Shown here in pieces: positions 1 through 8,984 of a DNA stretch of 43,320 nt; positions within the stretch are counted from its first letter, which is position 1, and each line of letters starts with the position of its first letter. The notes below the pieces were generated by a model. It did no database searches. It was not told the origin of the DNA and saw only the letters and a program-made list of their open reading frames with translations. This stretch comes from Microthrixaceae bacterium (GTDB lineage: Bacteria > Actinomycetota > Acidimicrobiia > Acidimicrobiales > Microtrichaceae): positions 1-43,320 of the forward strand of contig JAHRAZ010000033.1 of assembly GCA_020027475.1 (NCBI GenBank). Reading direction: 5' to 3'. The position numbers and the translations under genes are program-made.

Positions 1-60
1 GAGCAACGCCAAGGCAATGCCCATGACCACCAGCATCGCCCGAAGGGGCTTCTGCTTCAC
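1..60 (-). CDS. secD: SecD, N-terminal fragment (cut by window edge)
   Basis: Only the first 20 codons are in the window. They start at GTG (58-60) and read VKQKPLRAMLVVMGIALALL, a short basic stretch followed by a hydrophobic segment. This fits the first membrane helix of SecD, the protein-export subunit that works with SecF and SecYEG. The stop of yajC lies 4 bp upstream, and yajC-secD is the usual actinobacterial order. The call rests on this position and on the N-terminal pattern only; the body of the protein is outside the window. Confidence 0.7.
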   Translation of the reverse strand, partial: MKQKPLRAMLVVMGIALALL

Positions 61-64
61 GGAA

Positions 65-484
65 TCAGCTCTCGTCTGACTTCGCGCCACCACCGAAGAG
101 TGATGACCAACCCGACTTGGCGCCCGAGGATTTGGCATCGCCGCCTTCAGGTGTGGTCTTCCCGCTCAGGGCTGACTTGGAGAAACGTATGACCACATCG
201 TCGTCGACCTCGAGGTGGGCCTCATCACCTTCCAGGAAATTGATGGTGCCGATAATGCCCCCGATGGTGACCACCTCATCACCTACGGAGAGGTTTGCGG
301 CCAACTCGGCCTGCTTCTTGCGTTGTTTTCTCTGCGGAATGACCGTGAGGTAGATGATCGCTGCGACGGGGAGCAGCAGGATGAGTAGGCCGAAGGGATT
401 GCCGCCCTCCTGGGCCAGAAATCCGCTCCCGAGGAAACTTAGGTAGCTCACAATCGGGAAATGATAGGACCCGACGGGGATCAA
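65..484 (-). CDS. yajC: YajC, Sec translocase auxiliary subunit
   Basis: A 139-residue protein with one membrane helix near residues 30-48, followed by the basic patch PQRKQRKKQ and the YajC core (LSVGDEVVTIGGIIGTI). YajC associates with SecDF in the cytoplasmic membrane. The C-terminal 35 residues are a Gly/Ser/Lys-rich hydrophilic tail, which varies widely in this family. The first ATG is used; the N-terminus before the helix is longer than usual (about 28 residues), so a later start is possible. It lies 18 bp downstream of tgt and 4 bp upstream of secD, so the three genes are probably co-transcribed. Confidence 0.9.
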   Translation of the reverse strand: MIPVGSYHFPIVSYLSFLGSGFLAQEGGNPFGLLILLLPVAAIIYLTVIPQRKQRKKQAELAANLSVGDEVVTIGGIIGTINFLEGDEAHLEVDDDVVIRFSKSALSGKTTPEGGDAKSSGAKSGWSSLFGGGAKSDES

Positions 485-502
485 CGGGAATCGGGCGCTG
501 TA

Positions 503-1636
503 TCAGCCCCCCGGAGCGAGGGATGCGTGGGAGATCTCGAGTTCGGCGGCCAGTTCCGAAATTCGTTGCTCCGCAATCGCGAGGCGGAGGCGAACCATCA
601 GATCCATCATCCAGGTGAGGTTGTGAATCGTGCACAAGGTTGCTCCGGCGGGTTCGCCGACTGCCATGAGATGCCGCAGGTATCCACGGCTGTAGTTCCC
701 GCACGTCGCACATCCGCATCTGGTCGACACGGGCTCGTCACTCACGGCAAACTCGGACCTTTTGATGTTCAAGCGACCATCGTCGACGAGCAGTGTGCCG
801 TGCCTCCCAAGCCGGGTCGGCAACACACAATCGAACATGTCCACCCCGCGCATGACTGCTGAGACCATCGAGACCGGGTCCCCCACCCCCATCAGATAGC
901 GCGGCTGGGAGGCGGGAAGCACCGAAAGAGCAGCGTCGAGAGCCGGCATCATTTCTTCGCGAGTTTCTCCAACCGAGAGTCCGCCCACCGCATATCCGTC
1001 AAAATCCAGGGCCACGGTCAGTTCCGCTGATCGAACACGCAGATCATGATCGGTTCCACCCTGGACGATCCCGAACAGAGCCTGGTCCCCTGTTCGGCCA
1101 TGACTCATTCTTGCGCGTTCAGCCCAGCGAGCCGTGCGATCCACCGCCGCTGCGAGGATCTCCCTGCCGGCCGGCAGCGCTGCGCACACGTCGAGGACCA
1201 TCTGGATGTCGGCGCCAAGCAACTCCTGGGTGTGCACTGCCGATTCCGGTGTGAGGAGATGACGGGATCCGTCGTAAGTGGATTTGAACTCGGCGCCCTC
1301 ATCGGTCACCGAAGGGTCCAGCGAAAAGACCTGATAACCGCCGGAGTCGGTCAACATGTTGCGATCCCAACCGGTGAACGCGTGGAGTCCTCCGAGTTCG
1401 GCCACACGTTCGGCACCCGGTCGAAGCATCAGGTGATAGGTGTTTGCGAGCATCACGTCGGCACCGGAACCGTCGGCGGCGCGCAGCCCGGAGAGTTCAT
1501 GGGTGCTGAGAGCTCGGATTGTTCCCCTGGTTCCCACGGGCATGAAGGCGGGAACAGCGATTATTCCCCGGGATGTCCGCACGGTGCCCACCCGGGCCGC
1601 ACCATCAGTGGCTTCCACATCCACGCGGAGTTTCAC
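503..1636 (-). CDS. tgt: tRNA-guanine transglycosylase
   Basis: Queuine/preQ1 tRNA-guanine transglycosylase, which exchanges guanine-34 of GUN-anticodon tRNAs. The protein has 377 residues. Family signatures are TDSGGYQVFSL, the GADIQMVLDVC segment carrying an active-site Asp, GIVQGGT, GLSVGE, YLMGVGDP and PTRLGRHG. The zinc site is the CGCATC cluster with a following histidine (TIHN). I chose GTG at 1636 rather than the far upstream ATG because homology begins there, an AGGGGG ribosome site sits about 7 nt upstream, and the start overlaps the queA stop by 4 bp (GTGA). Together with queA it forms a queuosine-modification pair. Confidence 0.95.
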   Translation of the reverse strand: MKLRVDVEATDGAARVGTVRTSRGIIAVPAFMPVGTRGTIRALSTHELSGLRAADGSGADVMLANTYHLMLRPGAERVAELGGLHAFTGWDRNMLTDSGGYQVFSLDPSVTDEGAEFKSTYDGSRHLLTPESAVHTQELLGADIQMVLDVCAALPAGREILAAAVDRTARWAERARMSHGRTGDQALFGIVQGGTDHDLRVRSAELTVALDFDGYAVGGLSVGETREEMMPALDAALSVLPASQPRYLMGVGDPVSMVSAVMRGVDMFDCVLPTRLGRHGTLLVDDGRLNIKRSEFAVSDEPVSTRCGCATCGNYSRGYLRHLMAVGEPAGATLCTIHNLTWMMDLMVRLRLAIAEQRISELAAELEISHASLAPGG

Positions 1637-2763
1637 TGTTGGTCCCCCTGCTGCTCGTCTCGCCCGTGCGGATTCCGTGCCCGATCGAATACCGCCCGAT
1701 CCAATATCGGGGCGCGATCCAGCAACATCGCGTCTCCGAAACTCAAGAATCGATACTGCTCCTGTGCTGCCGCGGCGTACAGATCCCTCCATGCCGGTCC
1801 GTGGAAGGCTTCCACCAGAGCGAGGAGCGACGAACGAGGCAGGTGGAAGTTGGTCAACATCAGGTCCACGATGGCGAAACGGTAACCGGGGGTGATGAAG
1901 AGATCCGTTCGACCTGACAGCGCGGAAACTCCATCTTCGCAGGCATCACCGGCACCGGAACCACCCTTTTTTGCCGCCACAGACTCCAGGGCGCGCACCG
2001 TGGTGGTTCCCACTGCCACCACTCGGCCGCCCGCTGCAGTGGTCGCGCAACACCGCTGCCAGGTCTCGGCGGATACTGCAAAGCGTTCGGTGTGGATCAC
2101 GTGATCCTCGAGCACATCGGTGACCACCGGCCGGAAGGTGTCAAGTCCCACCACAAGCTCCACTTCAGCGATCCCGATCCCTTTCGATGCGAGACTTGCC
2201 AGGAGTCCTTCGGTGATGTGGAGCCCCGCAGTGGGTGCAGCGGCCGAGCGGGCATCGCGCGAGTAGGTGGTCTGGTAGCGCTCGGGGTCAACAAGACGCT
2301 CGTGGACATACGGTGGGAGTGGCATCTCGCCGGCCGTCGAAAGCCTGGCAAGCAGTTCTCCACGGTTCGACACCTCGGGACGCACAAGGCGTCGACCGGC
2401 ACCGAGGTCCTCTCCGACCACAAACCGCAACTCACCATTCGTAGAATGAACGGTGTCGCCAACCGCGAGCTTCCTGGATGGCCGGCACAATGCCTCCCAG
2501 ACTCCGTCACCTCGTTCCTCGAGAAGCAGGATCTCGCCGGCTCCACCTGTATGCCGTTGCACTGCAACTCGCGCCGGAATCACCCTTGTGTTGTTGAAAA
2601 CCACAAGATCCCCGGGAAGAAGGAGCTCACCGAGGTCACTCACCCGCCGGTGGCTGAGCTCACCGCCAACCGCCACGAGAAGTTTCGCGGCGTCTCGCGG
2701 TTGCACGGGATGCTGGGCGATGAGGGAAGGCTCGAGCGGATACTCGAGCGAATCTGTCCTCAC
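1633..2763 (-). CDS. queA: S-adenosylmethionine:tRNA ribosyltransferase-isomerase
   Basis: QueA transfers and isomerises the ribosyl part of SAM onto preQ1-modified tRNA to give epoxyqueuosine. The 376-residue product carries LIAQHPVQPRDAAKLLV at the N-terminus, GDLVVFNNTRVIPARV, PPYVHERL, the AAPTAGLHIT region and LTNFHLPRSSLL near the C-terminus, all typical of the family. The start is GTG. A TAGTCT hexamer on the minus strand lies 6 nt before this GTG, so a leaderless transcript is possible, but no good -35 box was seen. It overlaps tgt by 4 bp. The epoxyqueuosine reductase and preQ1 biosynthesis genes are not in the window. Confidence 0.95.
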   Translation of the reverse strand: MRTDSLEYPLEPSLIAQHPVQPRDAAKLLVAVGGELSHRRVSDLGELLLPGDLVVFNNTRVIPARVAVQRHTGGAGEILLLEERGDGVWEALCRPSRKLAVGDTVHSTNGELRFVVGEDLGAGRRLVRPEVSNRGELLARLSTAGEMPLPPYVHERLVDPERYQTTYSRDARSAAAPTAGLHITEGLLASLASKGIGIAEVELVVGLDTFRPVVTDVLEDHVIHTERFAVSAETWQRCCATTAAGGRVVAVGTTTVRALESVAAKKGGSGAGDACEDGVSALSGRTDLFITPGYRFAIVDLMLTNFHLPRSSLLALVEAFHGPAWRDLYAAAAQEQYRFLSFGDAMLLDRAPILDRAVFDRARNPHGRDEQQGDQQ

Positions 2764-2840
2764 CGTCCCAGACTAAACACCGCTGGAGCGACCCATCGGA
2801 TCCGTTGCAACGAATGAGGCCCGGCTGTGCCTTTCGGCGA

Positions 2841-3908
2841 TCACGGCGGGGAAAGAGGACCTGTGCCGGTAACGAGAACCACCTTGCCGGCGTGTCCGCT
2901 GCGCTCGAGTATCTTGTGGGCGCGGGCGGCCTCGGCCAAGGGGATGCGCTCGGCCACGACCGGCTTGATCCTGCCAGCGGCCAGCAAAGCGAGGAGCTCC
3001 GTCAGCGTCTCGCGATACCACTCGTTGTGTGCCTTGGCGAACGTGCCCAGAGTCGGGCATGTCGGCACCTGCTTGCCGTCGGGAACCAGCTTGAGCAGAA
3101 ACGTGATCAGCAGGCTGAGCGGGCCGACCACCAGGCCCTTCTCGTTCGTCGCGGCCGAGCCCAACCACACCAGCCGACCTCCTTTGCCCAGGACCCGATA
3201 TGAACGCCAGAGGTGTCTTGCGCCGCCGACCGGGTCGATCACGACATCCACACCATCGCCGGTCAGACTGTGGATGCGCTCGACAAAGTCCTCGGTGCGG
3301 TAGTCGATCGGCGTCGCCCCGAGTGCGGACACAAGCTCGTGATTGTGTCGAGACGCCGTGCCGTACATCTCCAGCCCGGCCAGCTTGCCGAGCTGCAGCA
3401 GTGCGGTCCCCACACCACCCGCCGCACCGTGAACGAGGACGCGCTCGCCGCTGCGCACACCGCCTATCCGATTCAAGTGCAGATGAGCGGTGAGGTAGTT
3501 CACCACAACACTGACGACCTCGCCGGGATCCAGGCCCACGGGGACGGGCACCAGCTCTTTCGCTGGCAGGCACACGTAATCCGCGTAGCCGCCGCCGACA
3601 CCTTGTGCCCACGTCCCGCCGGTGACCTCCTGCCCCGGCTCAAGCGATGACACTCCCCTGCCGAGCTTGTCAACTGTGCCGGCGACGTCCTCGCCCAAGG
3701 CGAACGGCACTCGCGGACTCCCGGGGAGCCGGCGCCAGCGTCGGTAAATCAGGTCGAAGGCGGAGACCCCGGCTGCCTTGACCTTCACCCGGACTTCGCC
3801 GACGTCGGGTTCGGGCGGATCCACCCGGATCACCGTCAACACCTCCGGCCCGCCGTGCCGCGATACAACGACGCGACGGTTGTTGTCGTCGTTTTGGGCC
3901 TCGTTCAT
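2841..3908 (-). CDS. MDR-family NADPH:quinone oxidoreductase-like protein
   Basis: A 355-residue zinc-independent medium-chain dehydrogenase/reductase. The N-terminal GroES-like domain contains PFALGEDVAGTV and GGYADYVCLPA. The nucleotide-binding domain has GAAGGVGTALLQLGK, then DVVIDPVGG and GGRLVWLGS. The structural-zinc cysteine cluster of alcohol dehydrogenases is absent, which favours a quinone/enone reductase using NADPH. ATG at 3908 is chosen because homology starts soon after it; the upstream open frame is only a shadow of the neighbouring gene. It stands alone between 77- and 113-bp gaps inside an otherwise conserved housekeeping block, so it looks like an insertion. The substrate cannot be told from sequence. 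Confidence 0.85.
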   Translation of the reverse strand: MNEAQNDDNNRRVVVSRHGGPEVLTVIRVDPPEPDVGEVRVKVKAAGVSAFDLIYRRWRRLPGSPRVPFALGEDVAGTVDKLGRGVSSLEPGQEVTGGTWAQGVGGGYADYVCLPAKELVPVPVGLDPGEVVSVVVNYLTAHLHLNRIGGVRSGERVLVHGAAGGVGTALLQLGKLAGLEMYGTASRHNHELVSALGATPIDYRTEDFVERIHSLTGDGVDVVIDPVGGARHLWRSYRVLGKGGRLVWLGSAATNEKGLVVGPLSLLITFLLKLVPDGKQVPTCPTLGTFAKAHNEWYRETLTELLALLAAGRIKPVVAERIPLAEAARAHKILERSGHAGKVVLVTGTGPLSPP

Positions 3909-4021
3909 GCAGACTCCACCGGGCGGGCAGGTCCGGTTCCACACAAGCGGCGACCCCGTGGTGTCGAACGCCCGGCCCCGGCACCTGCAGTGATCAGATC
4001 CTATTCGGGCGGATGATCCCG

Positions 4022-5170
4022 CTACACCCCCATGGAGCGACCGATGATCTCCTTCATGATCTCGGTTGTCCCGGCATAGATCGTGCTCCCGCGAGCATCG
4101 GTGAATGCGCGGGCAATGGGGTATTCGTTCATGTAGCCGTATCCACCGTGCAGCTGCACGCACTCGGTCGCCACTCGGCCCTGGAGTTCGGTGCACCACC
4201 ACTTGGCCATCGACGCCTCTTCGGCATTCAGTTCGCCGGCGTTGAGGGCCACGATGCAGCGGTCGATGAAACTCTCGGCGATCGTGATCTCGGTTTCCAT
4301 CTCGGCCAGTTTGAATCGACTGTTCTGAAAGCTACCAATCGGTTGACCAAACGCTTGGCGTTCCTTGGCGTACTGGAGGGTCATGTCGAGCATCACGCGG
4401 GCGTGCGCCACTGCGGCCATGGCCACCGACATACGTTCCTGGGGAAGGTTCTTCACGAGCAGCGAGAAACCTTCCCCTTCGTTTCCAAGAATGTTCTCCA
4501 CCGGAACACGCATGTCGGTGAAGAACATCTCCGCTGTGTCCTGTGAATGCATGCCGACCTTGTCGAGGTTGCGACCTCGCTCGAAACCTTCGGTGTCGGT
4601 CTCCACCACGAGAAGGGACATTCCCTTGTGCTTCTGCGCGGGATCGGTCTTCACCGCCAGGATAAGCAGATCGCAGTTGATCCCGTTGGTGATGAAGGTC
4701 TTGGAACCATTCACCACATACATATCACCGTCGCGAATCGCAGTGGTCCCCATCGACGCCAGGTCCGATCCAATTCCAGGCTCCGTCATGGCGATGGCTG
4801 TGATCAGCTCACCATTCGCGATCCCGGGCAACCAGCGCCGCTTCTGCTCCTCGTTGCACCAGTCATTGAAGTACGGCAGGCAGATATCGGTGTGAAGCGT
4901 CAGGCCCAGGCCTGCGGCGTAGAGGTCCGCCTTGCAGAGCTCTTCCACAACCACGTTGTTGTATCGAAAATCATCCACTCCGGAGCCGCCGTATTCCTCA
5001 GGAACAGCCATGGCCAGGAATCCACTCTCACCGGCCTTGGCAAATACCGAGCGATCCATGATCCCGGAGGATTCCCAGCGGTCATGGTTGGGGACCAGTT
5101 CCCGCTCCAGAAAGGTTCGGTAGGCCTCCCGGAACATTTCGTGTTCTTCGGTGTAGATGTCGCGCTTCAT
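4022..5170 (-). CDS. Acyl-CoA dehydrogenase (LCAD/IVD-like catalytic base position)
   Basis: An FAD-dependent acyl-CoA dehydrogenase of 382 residues that catalyses alpha,beta-dehydrogenation of an acyl-CoA. Visible signatures are ITAIAMTEPGIGSDLA (flavin and substrate binding), KTFITNG, the QAFGQPIGSFQ helix, and QLHGGYGYMNEYPIAR near the C-terminus. The C-terminal motif reads IYAGTTEI, with Ala where MCAD-type enzymes carry the catalytic Glu. A Glu in NLPQERMS (about residue 245) matches the base position of long-chain and isovaleryl-CoA dehydrogenases. The start is ATG at 5170, although an in-frame TTG lies two codons upstream. No beta-oxidation partner genes are adjacent, so the substrate is open. 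Confidence 0.92.
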   Translation of the reverse strand: MKRDIYTEEHEMFREAYRTFLERELVPNHDRWESSGIMDRSVFAKAGESGFLAMAVPEEYGGSGVDDFRYNNVVVEELCKADLYAAGLGLTLHTDICLPYFNDWCNEEQKRRWLPGIANGELITAIAMTEPGIGSDLASMGTTAIRDGDMYVVNGSKTFITNGINCDLLILAVKTDPAQKHKGMSLLVVETDTEGFERGRNLDKVGMHSQDTAEMFFTDMRVPVENILGNEGEGFSLLVKNLPQERMSVAMAAVAHARVMLDMTLQYAKERQAFGQPIGSFQNSRFKLAEMETEITIAESFIDRCIVALNAGELNAEEASMAKWWCTELQGRVATECVQLHGGYGYMNEYPIARAFTDARGSTIYAGTTEIMKEIIGRSMGV

Positions 5171-5275
5171 CGCCAAGAATGGTGACCGTCAACAGTGGTG
5201 ACTGCAAATGCCCAGTGACGGCAACCAGACGAGTTTCTCCAGGGGATCCGCGACACCGAGGGGTGCGCCCCAAGG

Positions 5276-6391
5276 TCATTCACGGAAGTCGAACAGGGCC
5301 GCTTCACCCGCGGGAATCGAGGAGGCGGGCGGGATGTGGCCCAGATGGCGCCACGCTGCCGCGGTGGCCATTCGGCCGCGCGGAGTTCGCTGAAGCAGTC
5401 CGTTCTGGATCAGGTAAGGCTCGTAGACCTCTTCCACGGTTTCGGTTGGTTCCGAAACTGCGATCGCCAAGGTGGACAGTCCGACCGGTCCCCCACCGAA
5501 GTGCTCACAGATCGCCTTGAGGATCGACCTGTCGACCTTGTCGAGACCTTTGTCGTCGATTCCGAACAACTCGAGGCCTTCGCGAGCCTCCGCCGCGCCT
5601 ATCGAACCATCGCCTTGCACCTCCGCGACGTCGCGAACCCTTCGCAGCAAGCGGTTGGCTATCCGAGGTGTTCCCCTGGATCGCCCAGCGATCTCGTCGG
5701 CTCCCTCCGAATCGATGTCGGCTCCGATGATCTCCGCCGCGCGCACCACGATGGAACAAAGGTCGTCGGTTTCGTAGTACTCGAGCCTGGCCACCATGCC
5801 GAAGCGGTCACGCAACGGCCCTGTGATGAGACCCGTTCGTGTGGTGGCACCGACCAGACAGAATCGGGGGAGATCGAGTCGGATCGAACGGGCCGCCGGA
5901 CCCTTGCCCAAAACGATGTCGAGTTCGAAGTCCTCGAGAGCCGGGTACAGGACTTCTTCCACCGACCGCGACAATCGATGTATCTCGTCGATGAAGAGAA
6001 CGTCGCCTTCGCCGAGTTTGGTCAGGATGGCCGCCAGGTCCCCCGGTCGCTCCAGGGCCGGTCCGGAAGTGATCTGGAGTTCGGCGTCCATCTCCGCTGC
6101 CACGATTCCGGCCAGGGACGTCTTGCCGAGTCCGGGAGGACCGGCAAACAGGAAATGGTCCGGAGGCTGACCACGGCGCCGCGCTGCTTCGAGGATGACT
6201 CCCAGCCGGGCTTTGATTTCCGATTGGCCGATGAACTCGTGGAGGTTCCGCGGCCGAAGCGACAGCACAGGGCCCGCGGGGGGATCCTCCGCGTTGGTGC
6301 CCGCTGGTTCGGTTCGGTTCGCCCGGGAAGGTTCTGCTTCGTTGCCCTCGGAGAGCGACGGCGTGGGATCAAGCAGTTCGTCGCGTGCCAT
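5276..6391 (-). CDS. ruvB: Holliday junction helicase subunit RuvB
   Basis: The AAA+ motor that drives branch migration with RuvA. The 371-residue protein has Walker [10 protein letters not shown], Walker [10 protein letters not shown], sensor 1 GATTRTG, the arginine-finger segment GPLRDRFG, and a winged-helix C-terminal domain with [12 protein letters not shown]. The N-terminal 40 residues are acidic and proline-rich, longer than in most homologues, and include a GGTTC triplet repeat at DNA level (6306-6320). The ATG overlaps the ruvA stop by one base (TGATG), indicating translational coupling within ruvC-ruvA-ruvB. Confidence 0.97.
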   Translation of the reverse strand: MARDELLDPTPSLSEGNEAEPSRANRTEPAGTNAEDPPAGPVLSLRPRNLHEFIGQSEIKARLGVILEAARRRGQPPDHFLFAGPPGLGKTSLAGIVAAEMDAELQITSGPALERPGDLAAILTKLGEGDVLFIDEIHRLSRSVEEVLYPALEDFELDIVLGKGPAARSIRLDLPRFCLVGATTRTGLITGPLRDRFGMVARLEYYETDDLCSIVVRAAEIIGADIDSEGADEIAGRSRGTPRIANRLLRRVRDVAEVQGDGSIGAAEAREGLELFGIDDKGLDKVDRSILKAICEHFGGGPVGLSTLAIAVSEPTETVEEVYEPYLIQNGLLQRTPRGRMATAAAWRHLGHIPPASSIPAGEAALFDFRE

Positions 6392-6984
6392 CAGGCCGCC
6401 GCCAGAATCTGCAGTGCTTGTCGAATCATGTCCCCGGAATCATCTTCGCGATTCAACTTCGGCAGCACCGTGGTGATTTCATCGGTACCGTAGCCGAGCC
6501 CGGTGAGGGCTTCCCTGACATCCTGGAGCGCCGAGGAAAGTGCCGGCTCACCGTCGGTGGAGAGACTGGCAAGATCGATCTCACCCACGTCGAGGCGGGA
6601 CTTCAACTCGATCAGCAATCGGGTGGCGGTCTTCTTGCCCACGCCCGGAACCAGGCAGAGTGCGCCCACATCGTCGGTGGCGACAGCCTCGGCCAACTGA
6701 TTCGGATCGTGCACAGCCATTATTGCCAATCCCAGCGATGGTCCGACGCCATGTGTCCCGATCAAGGTCTCGAACACCCGGCGGTGATCAACCGAAGGGA
6801 ACCCGTACAACACCTGAGCATCCTCGCGCTGGTGATGATGGGTATGGATGAAGATCTCCTCGCCGGCGCGAGTGTTGCCGATCGCATCCGGAGTGGCCTG
6901 GATCCGGTAGCCGATACCGCCAACCTCCACCAGCAACTCTCCATCTCGGCGATCAAGGAGCTCACCTCGCAACGAACCGATCAC
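6391..6984 (-). CDS. ruvA: Holliday junction DNA-binding subunit RuvA
   Basis: RuvA forms a tetramer that holds the four-way junction and loads RuvB. The protein has 197 residues, the usual size. The OB-fold domain opens with [10 protein letters not shown] and contains [10 protein letters not shown]. Helix-hairpin-helix motifs are [14 protein letters not shown] and [13 protein letters not shown]. The C-terminal domain III, which contacts RuvB, contains [11 protein letters not shown]. The start overlaps the ruvC stop by 4 bp (ATGA). Confidence 0.96.
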   Translation of the reverse strand: MIGSLRGELLDRRDGELLVEVGGIGYRIQATPDAIGNTRAGEEIFIHTHHHQREDAQVLYGFPSVDHRRVFETLIGTHGVGPSLGLAIMAVHDPNQLAEAVATDDVGALCLVPGVGKKTATRLLIELKSRLDVGEIDLASLSTDGEPALSSALQDVREALTGLGYGTDEITTVLPKLNREDDSGDMIRQALQILAAA

Positions 6985-7505
6985 CGCAGCACCGCCCGAA
7001 CTCGCGGGGCGGCCATCGCGATGTGTGTGATTGCAACCGCTGCCGCATCCGCGGCATCTGCAGGTTTGGGAGGATCGGGCAATTCCAGGAGGGTCTGAAC
7101 CATGATCTGAACCTGTTCCTTGTCGGCGCCGCCGTAGCCGGCGACCGCACCCTTGACCTCGTTGGGAGAATATTCGGCCACATCCAGGCCGCGACCAGCC
7201 GCTTCGGACATCACCACTCCGGCCGCCTGAGCCACACCAATGGCGGTGGAGACATTGACTTGGAACAGAACCCGTTCGATCGCGACTGCCTGTGGCGAAA
7301 ACTCGTCGATGATCTCGCGAATGTCATGAGACAATTCCGCCAACCTTTGCGGCACAGCATCGTCGACAGCAGTGCGGATCACTCCGAGAGCCACCGCGGT
7401 GCTGCGACGGCCATCGGTTCTGAGGACGCAATAGCCACACCGGGAAAGGCCCGGGTCCACACCCAATACGAACACAGGTTCGACTGTACTCGGCCCTGAA
7501 CGCAC
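6981..7505 (-). CDS. ruvC: Holliday junction resolvase RuvC
   Basis: An endonuclease that resolves Holliday junctions. The RNase H-like fold is visible: VLGVDPGLSRCG (first catalytic Asp), AIERVLFQVN (catalytic Glu), and ADAADAAAVAITH (two catalytic Asp). The GTG at 7505 gives 174 residues. An in-frame GTG ten codons downstream (7475) would begin right at VFVLGVDPG and matches the N-terminus of most homologues, so the true start could be there. It is the first gene of a coupled ruvCAB unit and lies 46 bp downstream of yebC. Confidence 0.95.
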   Translation of the reverse strand: MRSGPSTVEPVFVLGVDPGLSRCGYCVLRTDGRRSTAVALGVIRTAVDDAVPQRLAELSHDIREIIDEFSPQAVAIERVLFQVNVSTAIGVAQAAGVVMSEAAGRGLDVAEYSPNEVKGAVAGYGGADKEQVQIMVQTLLELPDPPKPADAADAAAVAITHIAMAAPRVRAVLR

Positions 7506-7551
7506 CGCTGGTGGATACCCCGGGTCGGTGCTGCCCGGCCCCTGGTGTGGA

Positions 7552-8304
7552 TCAATCCTGGAGATCGGCCATCACGTCATCGGCGATGTCGGCATTCATG
7601 TGAACATGCTGGACGTCATCAAGATCATCGAGGGCCTCCAGCAGCCGAATCACGGGTTTGGCGTCTTCAGCACTGGTCAGTTCCACGGTCGAGGTGGCCA
7701 CCATCGTGAGATCAGATGACTCCACCGGCATCCCGGCCCCCTCCAGTGCCTCGCGGACAGAGTTGAGCTCGGCTGGTTCGCACGTGACGCTCCACAAGTC
7801 CCCATCACCACCAGAGACGTCCTCGGCGCCGGCTTCCAGGGCCGCCTCCATCACATCGTCCTCCGACACCGACGCCCCCAGGAGTACCAGCCCGCGGCGC
7901 TCAAACTGCCACGCGACCGCACCGGGCTCTGCGAGGGAACCACCGAGCTTGGAGAATGTGGAGCGAACGTCTGAGCCAGTGCGATTCCGGTTGTCGGTGA
8001 GGGCTTCCACAAACAGGGCGACTCCCGCGGATCCGTATCCCTCGTAGGTGACTTCTTCGTAGTTGACACCCTCCAGCTCTCCGGTTCCTCGCTTGACGGC
8101 GCGGTCAATGGTGTCGAGCGGCACTGACGCATCGCGAGCCTTCTGGTACATGGTTCGAAGCGTGGCGTTGGAATCGAGGTCTCCTCCACCGTTGCGGGCA
8201 GCCACCTCCACCTGACGGATGAGCTTGGCAAAGAGCTTCCCGCGCTTCGCGTCGGCAGCACCCTTCTTGTGCTTGATGGTTGCCCATTTGGAATGTCCGG
8301 ACAT
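7552..8304 (-). CDS. yebC: YebC/PmpR-family protein (TACO1-like)
   Basis: A 250-residue YebC family protein. The N-terminus SGHSKWATIKHKKGAADAKR is a clear family signature, followed by TYEGYGSAGVALFVEALTDN and the acidic C-terminus. Members have been described as transcription regulators and, more recently, as ribosome-associated factors that help translate difficult sequences. ATG at 8304 is chosen over a GTG one codon upstream because it overlaps the pdxT stop by one base (TGATG). The position between pdxT and ruvC is conserved in actinobacteria. Confidence 0.95.
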   Translation of the reverse strand: MSGHSKWATIKHKKGAADAKRGKLFAKLIRQVEVAARNGGGDLDSNATLRTMYQKARDASVPLDTIDRAVKRGTGELEGVNYEEVTYEGYGSAGVALFVEALTDNRNRTGSDVRSTFSKLGGSLAEPGAVAWQFERRGLVLLGASVSEDDVMEAALEAGAEDVSGGDGDLWSVTCEPAELNSVREALEGAGMPVESSDLTMVATSTVELTSAEDAKPVIRLLEALDDLDDVQHVHMNADIADDVMADLQD

Positions 8305-8879
8305 CACTTACCTCTGGGTATCGCGAGAAACATCTCGTGCAGTCTGGAGTCGGCTGAGAGTTCGGGGTGGAACGTGGAAACCAGAACCGACCCGGACCGT
8401 ACCAGCGCCGGACTGCCCTCGAGCGCAGCCAGCGTCTCCACAGACGCACCGCGAGCCGTGATTCGTGGAGCACGGATGAACACAGCATGAAATGGGGAAT
8501 CGAGGCCAGCGATCTCGAGGTCTTCAGAAAAGGATTCCCGCTGGGTACCGAATGCATTGCGTTCCACGGTGATGTCGAGGGCGTCCAGAACATGCTGATC
8601 TGCTCGTCCCCCCTCGATACAACGAGCGAGGAGTATCGCTCCTGCGCAAGTACCGAACACGGGTTTGCCCGAATTCAGATACTCCTTGAGCGGAGCGAGC
8701 AAATCATTGGTCTCGGCCAACAGCGACATCGTGGTGGATTCGCCACCGGGAATGATCAGGCGGTCGGTCTCGCCGAGATCCTGCGCACCACGAACCTCGA
8801 TTGCGGCAGCCCCCAGGGAGTCGAGAACCCGGCCATGGGCGGCGAATGCACCCTGAAGTGCCAAGATCCCGACTTTCAT
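8304..8879 (-). CDS. pdxT: Pyridoxal 5'-phosphate synthase glutaminase subunit PdxT
   Basis: A class I glutaminase that supplies ammonia to PdxS for vitamin B6 synthesis. The 191-residue protein starts at MKVGILALQGAFAAH. It has the GGEST loop, the nucleophile cysteine in FGTCAGAILLA, and the catalytic His/Glu pair in STFHPELS. ATG at 8879 is preferred over an in-frame start 13 codons upstream because family homology begins there. It lies about 105 bp downstream of pdxS, with a hairpin in the gap, and overlaps yebC by one base. Confidence 0.95.
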   Translation of the reverse strand: MKVGILALQGAFAAHGRVLDSLGAAAIEVRGAQDLGETDRLIIPGGESTTMSLLAETNDLLAPLKEYLNSGKPVFGTCAGAILLARCIEGGRADQHVLDALDITVERNAFGTQRESFSEDLEIAGLDSPFHAVFIRAPRITARGASVETLAALEGSPALVRSGSVLVSTFHPELSADSRLHEMFLAIPRGK

Positions 8880-8924
8880 CCAGGACCTGCGAAGTTCCGG
8901 CGCGTCCGGTGACCCCACACGCTT

Positions 8925-8967
8925 GGCAGCTGTGTGTGCGAAACTGCGTTGTTCAACACAGCGTGCC
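8925..8967 (-). other. Inverted repeat between pdxS and pdxT
   Basis: GGCAGCTGTGT at 8925-8935 can pair with ACACAGC-G-TGCC at 8956-8967, giving 11 base pairs with one bulged G and a 20-nt loop. In the transcribed strand it lies after the pdxS stop and before pdxT. There is no T-run after it, so a classical intrinsic terminator is unlikely. It could be an RNA-processing or stabilising hairpin that sets the PdxS to PdxT ratio. The function is inference. Confidence 0.35.
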
Positions 8968-8984
8968 GCCAGGCCACGCCGGGT

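Noticed and set aside
2841-3908. Recent horizontal transfer of the quinone oxidoreductase gene
   Set aside because: It looks slightly different in base use by eye, but I could not compute composition and there are no flanking repeats or mobile genes.
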